Assembly (NCBI GenBank): GCA_905182385.1
Contig: CAJJBS010000121.1
Span: 1 to 9,852, forward strand
Reading direction: 5' to 3'
Length of the DNA: 9,852 nucleotides
Source of the DNA: Fidelibacterota bacterium TCS55
GTDB taxonomy: Bacteria; Fidelibacterota; Marinisomatia; Marinisomatales; TCS55
Shown: positions 5,789-9,852 of the stretch, piece after piece
How the letters are laid out: each line of letters starts with the position of its first letter
How positions within the stretch are numbered: position 1 is the first letter of the stretch
Made by a program: the position numbers and the translations under genes
The notes under the pieces: model-generated
What the model saw: the letters and a program-made list of their open reading frames with translations, nothing else
Told to the model about the DNA's origin: nothing
The model's database searches: none

Positions 5789-6375
5789 AGAAGATATTAC
5801 TTTTATTAATTTGGAGTGTTTTTATAACAAATAGCTTTGCCCAAATGAAAAAAGGATTTGGTCTAACAACGGGTACTCAAGGTTCAGGGGTACATTTTAT
5901 AGGAAGTTGGAAATTAAAAGAAAATATGTTTTATGGATTTGAAGCACGTTTTTTTGATATAAAGAATGAAACTGAAATCCCTGTTTATAATCAATATACT
6001 GGTCAGTATATAAATGTAGGTGATAAAGCACTTGTTCTTTTCCCTTTTTACGCTACAGCAAGATGGTTACCCTTCGAAGGTAAAATTGCAAATAATTTCT
6101 CCCCTTTTCTCCAAGTAAAAGGAGGTCCATTATTAGCGATTGATGGAAACGAATCATATAGAAAATTTAATTCTCGCTGGAGAAAAGCACCAACTTTTAC
6201 ATCCTATGGAGCACAAATAGTTATTGGAGTTTCTTTCTTGCAAATGGGTGGATCTTCAATATCTCCTTCGATTGGATTTGAATTTCTTCCTATGGGTAGG
6301 ACGGTTGATGACAAAAAGAGATATGACGGTACAACCATCAATATAACTTGGACTTTTGCAAATTCACGTCGCTAA
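5785..6375 (+). CDS. Putative outer-membrane beta-barrel protein, family not recognised
   Basis: The 196-aa protein starts with a clear Sec signal peptide: two Lys, a hydrophobic stretch ILLLLIWSVFI, and a likely signal-peptidase I site after SFA (residue 19). The mature part has alternating hydrophobic/polar strands rich in Gly and aromatics (for example HFIGSWKLKENMFYGFEARFF and ISPSIGFEFLPMG) with polar turns, and ends in a strand TTINITWTF plus NSRR. This pattern suits a small eight-strand barrel of the OmpW/OmpX/PorT-like size, located in the outer membrane. I do not recognise a specific family or ligand. It overlaps the ferredoxin gene by four bases and shares one base with rsmE. Confidence 0.75.
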   Translation: MKKILLLLIWSVFITNSFAQMKKGFGLTTGTQGSGVHFIGSWKLKENMFYGFEARFFDIKNETEIPVYNQYTGQYINVGDKALVLFPFYATARWLPFEGKIANNFSPFLQVKGGPLLAIDGNESYRKFNSRWRKAPTFTSYGAQIVIGVSFLQMGGSSISPSIGFEFLPMGRTVDDKKRYDGTTINITWTFANSRR

Positions 6376-7094
6376 TGGAAGAACGTTATTTTAAAATAAA
6401 TTCGAATTCAATTAGCCAAAATAAATTTTCTCTTTCAAAATCAGAGTCATCTCATTTCATTAATTCCTTAAGAGGTAAACTTAATGATAAAGTATGGCTT
6501 CTGGATGGTGAGGGTTGTGCTTATAAAAGTATAATTACATCTATTAATAAAAATTTAGTCTCAGGAGTAATTAAAAAAAGAGTCCTTAATTATGGTGAGT
6601 CTAGTTATAATATTCATTTAGTAGTTGGTTTAATAAAAGGTAGCCGAATGGATTTTATTATTGAGAAAGCTACAGAACTGGGTGTCAAGTCAATTCAACC
6701 AATAATATTTGAAAGATGTATAAAAAAGAAATTAAACATTGATCGTTCACAACGAATAGTTGAATCTGCAGCTAAGCAAAGTGGTCGAAGTTATTTTCCT
6801 GAAATTTTCCCAGTATCATCACTTGATGCATGGATTAGTGAAAATCACTCAAATACTAATATTCTTTATCATATGAATGGTTTGAATTATCTTAAAAATT
6901 CTTTAAATAAAGAGAATTATTCGTACAATATTATTATTGGCCCTGAAGGAGACTTCTCTGAAGTTGAATTAAAAAAGTTAGAAGCTATAAAACCTGCAAC
7001 TGTGAGCTTAGGGTCTCGACGGTTAAGAAGTGAAACTTCAGCGATCGTGGGCCTAGCTAATATTAATCAAATGTTGAAATATATAGATGGATAA
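6375..7094 (+). CDS. rsmE: 16S rRNA (uracil(1498)-N(3))-methyltransferase
   Basis: RsmE is a SPOUT-class enzyme that uses S-adenosylmethionine to methylate N3 of U1498 in 16S rRNA at the decoding site. From the ATG at 6375, which shares a base with the preceding TAA, the protein is 239 aa, a normal length. The N-terminal PUA-like domain shows FSLSKSESSHFINSLRGK at 18-35 and WLLDGEG. The SPOUT domain shows GLIKGSRMDFIIEKATELGV near 85-104, the cofactor-knot motif IIGPEGDFSEVEL at 187-199, and LGSRRLRSETSA at 212-223. An in-frame TTG at 6348 would extend the frame into the barrel gene without any family match, so it is not used. No Shine-Dalgarno motif is visible. Confidence 0.95.
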   Translation: MEERYFKINSNSISQNKFSLSKSESSHFINSLRGKLNDKVWLLDGEGCAYKSIITSINKNLVSGVIKKRVLNYGESSYNIHLVVGLIKGSRMDFIIEKATELGVKSIQPIIFERCIKKKLNIDRSQRIVESAAKQSGRSYFPEIFPVSSLDAWISENHSNTNILYHMNGLNYLKNSLNKENYSYNIIIGPEGDFSEVELKKLEAIKPATVSLGSRRLRSETSAIVGLANINQMLKYIDG

Positions 7095-7431
7095 TTGTTT
7101 GTTTTGCAAAATTGTTAAAGGTGAGATTCCTGCAGATATAGTTTATGAAAATAAAGATATTCTAGGCTTTAGAGATATAGACCCTAAGGCACCATTACAT
7201 ATTTTAATTATTCCCAAAAAACATATAGAGTCAATAAATAAATTAAAAATTTCAGATAAACATTTAGCAGGAGAATTAATTTTCGCATCCAAAGAAATTG
7301 CAAAGAATGAAGGCATTGATTCAAAAGGGTTTAGAACTATTATTAATACGAATGAAGATGGCGGACAGACAGTTTATCATATCCATATGCATATTATGGG
7401 CGGCCGACAGATGAAATGGCCACCAGGTTAA
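7087..7431 (+). CDS. HIT-family (HINT-like) purine nucleotide hydrolase
   Basis: The 114-aa protein is a histidine-triad protein of the HINT branch. It has CLFC at 4-7, the conserved IPADIVYENKDILGFRDI segment, AP-x-H-x-L-I-I-PKKH near 35-46, N87, and the triad HIHMH at 98-102, with H100 the likely nucleophile, followed by GGRQMKWPPG, the typical HINT C-terminus. HINT proteins hydrolyse adenosine phosphoramidates and related nucleotides in the cytoplasm; the physiological substrate in bacteria is uncertain. The ATG lies 8 bases inside rsmE, with no Shine-Dalgarno motif, so it is likely coupled. It appears to be the last gene of the compact run; no clear terminator follows. Confidence 0.95.
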   Translation: MDNCLFCKIVKGEIPADIVYENKDILGFRDIDPKAPLHILIIPKKHIESINKLKISDKHLAGELIFASKEIAKNEGIDSKGFRTIINTNEDGGQTVYHIHMHIMGGRQMKWPPG

Positions 7432-7519
7432 TTACGTAAAAGATTACATTTTCATAAATTCTCTATATAGTTTTCTTATCGAATAGATATTAGATTAATT
7501 AACTTTATTAACCTCCTAA

Positions 7520-9852
7520 ATGTATATATCAGAACTTAATATCCATGGTTTCAAATCTTTTGCCAAAAAAGAAAAAATTAAATTTGGTGAAGGTGTTACT
7601 GTAATTGTTGGTCCTAATGGATGTGGCAAAACAAATATTGTTGATGCTATAAGGTGGGTTTTAGGTGAACAAAAATATTCTGTTCTTCGCTCAGGAAAAA
7701 TGGGCGATGTAATTTTTAATGGTGCCGATAACCTCAAACCTCTTTCAGTTTGTGAAGCCTTTTTAACTGTTCATAATAATAAAGGGAAACTTCCAGTTGA
7801 ATATAATGAAGTTGAGATAGGAAGACGAATTTATCGCAATGGAGATTCTGAATATTTTATAAATAGAAGGCCTTGTAGACTCAAAGATATTCATGACCTT
7901 TTTGTAGATACTGGTATGGGCTCTGATGCGTACTCTGTAATTGAATTAAAAATGATTGAGCAAATACTCTCAGAAACAGATGATAATCGTAAAAGAATGT
8001 TCGAAGAAGCAGCTGGAATAAATAAATACAAACAGCAACGTCGATCGACAATGAGGAAATTTGATGCTGTTGGACAAGACTTAGATAGAATTAATGATAT
8101 TGTTCAAGAAGTTGAGCAGCAAGTTCATAGTTTAAATCTTCAATTAAAACGATTTAAAAGACATGAAAAATTAAATGATGAACTGAAAAATAAGGAAATT
8201 GCACTAGCCTATGTTAAGGTTCATAATCATGAATCTAAAATTTTGCCATTGCGCAAACAGGTTTTAGAATATCTGCATCTTAAAGATGAGAAAGTTTCAG
8301 ATAAAAATATTAATGAAGAAAAATTGACTCACTTAAAAAAACTTTATGTTGATCAACAATCAGCTTTATTATCATCCCAAAATAGTTTAAGTGTATTAGA
8401 AGAAGAGCGTGAGTCTTTTCAAAATAATATTTTAGTTTGGTCAGAGCAAGAAAAGTCAGCTGGGTTAAACATTCAACGTCTAAAGAATGAACTCTCTTCG
8501 AGCGATGGTAAAAAAAATCAATTAATGACTCAAGTTGAAGTTAGTAAAAATGAGATTAAAGCCCTTGAACCCCAAGTTGAATTATTATTAAATAAATATA
8601 AAACAAAAAAAAGAAATTTTACTGTTATAGAACATAAATATAAAGAATCTCAAACAAATTTAGAATATGCTCAAACTATTCGTTGGGAAGCTGAAAAGAA
8701 AATTGCTGATAACCGATCGCTTATAGATCGAACTCAATCAATTTTATTTGAAAAAAATGAATATCTATCTAATCTCATTAATAAGCTTAATAATGCAGAA
8801 TTTGAAGAAAAAAAACAGCGAAAAATCCAAAAAGAATTAGAATTGAAGAAATCTAAATTAAGTACTTCAAGTGAGAATAAATCTAAAGAATTAGAGAATA
8901 TTCAATCTAAGCTGGAGCAATGTAAAGATGATCAATCAATTTTAGCTAAAAAGATTTATCAAGGTAAAGCATCATTGTCAAATCTAGAAAGCCAGCTTGC
9001 TTTTTATGAAGAGTTAGTTGCCCAAAAAGAAGGCTATCCAAGTGGAGTAAGAACAGTACTTAAAAGTCCAAAAATATTTTTAGATATTATAGGTACCGTA
9101 GGCGAGCTTTTTGAAATGGAAGAAAAATATAATTTAGCATTTCAAGCAGCTTTGGGTGATTGGTCTAAATGTTTAGTCTCAAAAGATCGTGATGCTGCTA
9201 TAAAAATTCTTTCTGAAGCAGACAAACAAAAAATTGGAAACTTATCAATTCTTCCATTAAAAGAGTTGAATGCTTTATCATTTAATGCAAAAGAAATACC
9301 TGAAGGTCTTCATATCCTAGGCTCTGGCGTGAAGCTCTCTGGTGTTAGAAGCTCTAATGAAGGTCTAGCATATGCCTTAGTTGGTAATTTATTAGTTGTA
9401 GATAATTTAAAAGATGCACTTTTAGCACATAATCTTGATGGTTGGAATATCGTTGATTTACAGGGTTCATATTCTGGTGAAAATTTTCTATTAAAATATA
9501 ATGGTAAAGATGAACAGGGTGGACTACTTGGACGAACAAAAAAAATATCATTATTAAAAAATAATATAAATGAATTAATTGAACAAAATAGGACAGACAA
9601 TAATTCTATTAATTCTTTATTGAAAATTATTGAAAATGAGAATTTAAAAATTGAATTATTGAGCACTAAAGCAGAAAGTACATCTTTAAATCTTAACAAA
9701 GTAGAAACTAGTCTTATTCAAAATCATTATAAACAATCTCAAAATCTTGAGACAATTAAAGAACTAAATTTTGAATTAGTTGATATTAAAAAGAATATTA
9801 AAGACCTATTAGATTCTGAGAAAAAACTGCTTCCAAATTTATCTAAAAGTGA
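7520..9852 (+). CDS. smc: Chromosome segregation protein SMC (partial, runs off window end)
   Basis: SMC forms the ATP-driven dimer that, with ScpA and ScpB, organises and segregates chromosomes. The frame is open for 777 codons with no stop. It starts MYISELNIHGFKSF, has the Walker A GPNGCGKTNI at 31-40, Q-loop Q51 in WVLGEQ, and the head signature DTGMGSDAYSVIELKMIE at 130-147 followed by RKRMFEEAAGINKYK. Residues about 172-500 are Lys/Glu/Gln-rich coiled coil. The hinge begins at GYPSGVRTV (505) and runs to about 680, after which the second coil starts. A full protein is near 1,170-1,190 aa, so the ABC signature, Walker B and second head half lie beyond the window. No Shine-Dalgarno motif precedes the ATG; the bases just upstream are CCTCCT. 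A weak -10 (TATAGT, 7466-7471) is present without a clear -35, so it may have its own promoter or be read through from the HIT gene. Confidence 0.96.
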   Translation, partial: MYISELNIHGFKSFAKKEKIKFGEGVTVIVGPNGCGKTNIVDAIRWVLGEQKYSVLRSGKMGDVIFNGADNLKPLSVCEAFLTVHNNKGKLPVEYNEVEIGRRIYRNGDSEYFINRRPCRLKDIHDLFVDTGMGSDAYSVIELKMIEQILSETDDNRKRMFEEAAGINKYKQQRRSTMRKFDAVGQDLDRINDIVQEVEQQVHSLNLQLKRFKRHEKLNDELKNKEIALAYVKVHNHESKILPLRKQVLEYLHLKDEKVSDKNINEEKLTHLKKLYVDQQSALLSSQNSLSVLEEERESFQNNILVWSEQEKSAGLNIQRLKNELSSSDGKKNQLMTQVEVSKNEIKALEPQVELLLNKYKTKKRNFTVIEHKYKESQTNLEYAQTIRWEAEKKIADNRSLIDRTQSILFEKNEYLSNLINKLNNAEFEEKKQRKIQKELELKKSKLSTSSENKSKELENIQSKLEQCKDDQSILAKKIYQGKASLSNLESQLAFYEELVAQKEGYPSGVRTVLKSPKIFLDIIGTVGELFEMEEKYNLAFQAALGDWSKCLVSKDRDAAIKILSEADKQKIGNLSILPLKELNALSFNAKEIPEGLHILGSGVKLSGVRSSNEGLAYALVGNLLVVDNLKDALLAHNLDGWNIVDLQGSYSGENFLLKYNGKDEQGGLLGRTKKISLLKNNINELIEQNRTDNNSINSLLKIIENENLKIELLSTKAESTSLNLNKVETSLIQNHYKQSQNLETIKELNFELVDIKKNIKDLLDSEKKLLPNLSKS

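Noticed and set aside
6348..6374. TTG start extending rsmE upstream by nine codons
   Set aside because: The extra residues overlap the barrel gene and match nothing in the family; the ATG at 6375 gives a typical TAATG junction and length.
7512..7517. CCTCCT as the ribosome binding site of a minus-strand gene
   Set aside because: Read on the minus strand AGGAGG has no start codon at suitable distance, and the downstream minus strand opens no coding frame.
7432..7519. Terminator or strong promoter between the HIT gene and smc
   Set aside because: Only a four-pair TATC/GATA stem and AT-rich palindromes such as TTAATTAA are present; the TATAGT -10 has no adequate -35, so no separate feature is claimed.
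7516..7737. Minus-strand frame of 73 codons opposite the smc start
   Set aside because: It is antisense to the conserved Walker A region of SMC, whose codon constraint explains the open frame.
9310..9699. Minus-strand frames of 129 and 65 codons opposite the SMC hinge
   Set aside because: They are antisense to the in-frame SMC hinge; the translations are Ser/Phe/Leu-rich shadows with no recognisable motif.
1..9852. Defence, toxin-antitoxin, CRISPR, phage or transposon system
   Set aside because: No direct-repeat array, terminal inverted repeats, transposase, integrase or toxin-like gene pair is visible; the window reads as core genome.

Overview
The window comes from an AT-rich bacterium with a Gram-negative type envelope: one gene encodes a protein with a signal peptide and a beta-barrel look. 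Protein sequence points to the Fibrobacteres-Chlorobi-Bacteroidetes (FCB) superphylum. The SMC head reads DTGMGSDAYSVIELKMIE, and a dGK/dAK-type deoxynucleoside kinase follows folK. Several start codons lack a Shine-Dalgarno sequence. An uncultured marine lineage such as Marinimicrobia (SAR406) or an Ignavibacteria/Chlorobi relative is my best guess from memory; no search was run. All recognised genes are on the + strand.

Region 1 (1-2201) is the chaperonin operon. A textbook CIRCE operator, embedded in a 17-bp-arm perfect inverted repeat, precedes groES and groEL. Both genes have good ribosome binding sites. Two hairpins follow groEL, a weak one overlapping its stop codon and a strong intrinsic terminator with 16-nt complementary arms and seven T.

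Region 2 (about 2202-7431) is an extremely compact run of ten genes, with junctions ranging from an 8-nt overlap to a 1-nt gap: folB, folK, a deoxynucleoside kinase, an unrecognised 54-aa membrane-anchored protein, a DoxX-family membrane protein, a medium-chain dehydrogenase that keeps only the structural zinc site, a thioredoxin-like [2Fe-2S] ferredoxin, a putative outer-membrane barrel protein, rsmE, and a HIT-family hydrolase. The run starts with folate and nucleotide housekeeping, passes through a possible redox/envelope segment (DoxX, dehydrogenase, ferredoxin, barrel) and ends with rRNA modification and nucleotide hydrolysis.

Region 3 (7432-9852) has an 88-nt spacer with no convincing terminator, then the first two thirds of smc. 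The smc frame is open to the window end with no stop or frameshift, covering the N-terminal ATPase half, first coiled coil, hinge and start of the second coiled coil.

I see no tRNA, rRNA, CRISPR array, insertion sequence, phage gene or defence system. This looks like ordinary core-genome DNA. The least explained items are the 54-aa protein, the barrel protein and the zinc-site variant dehydrogenase beside the ferredoxin.
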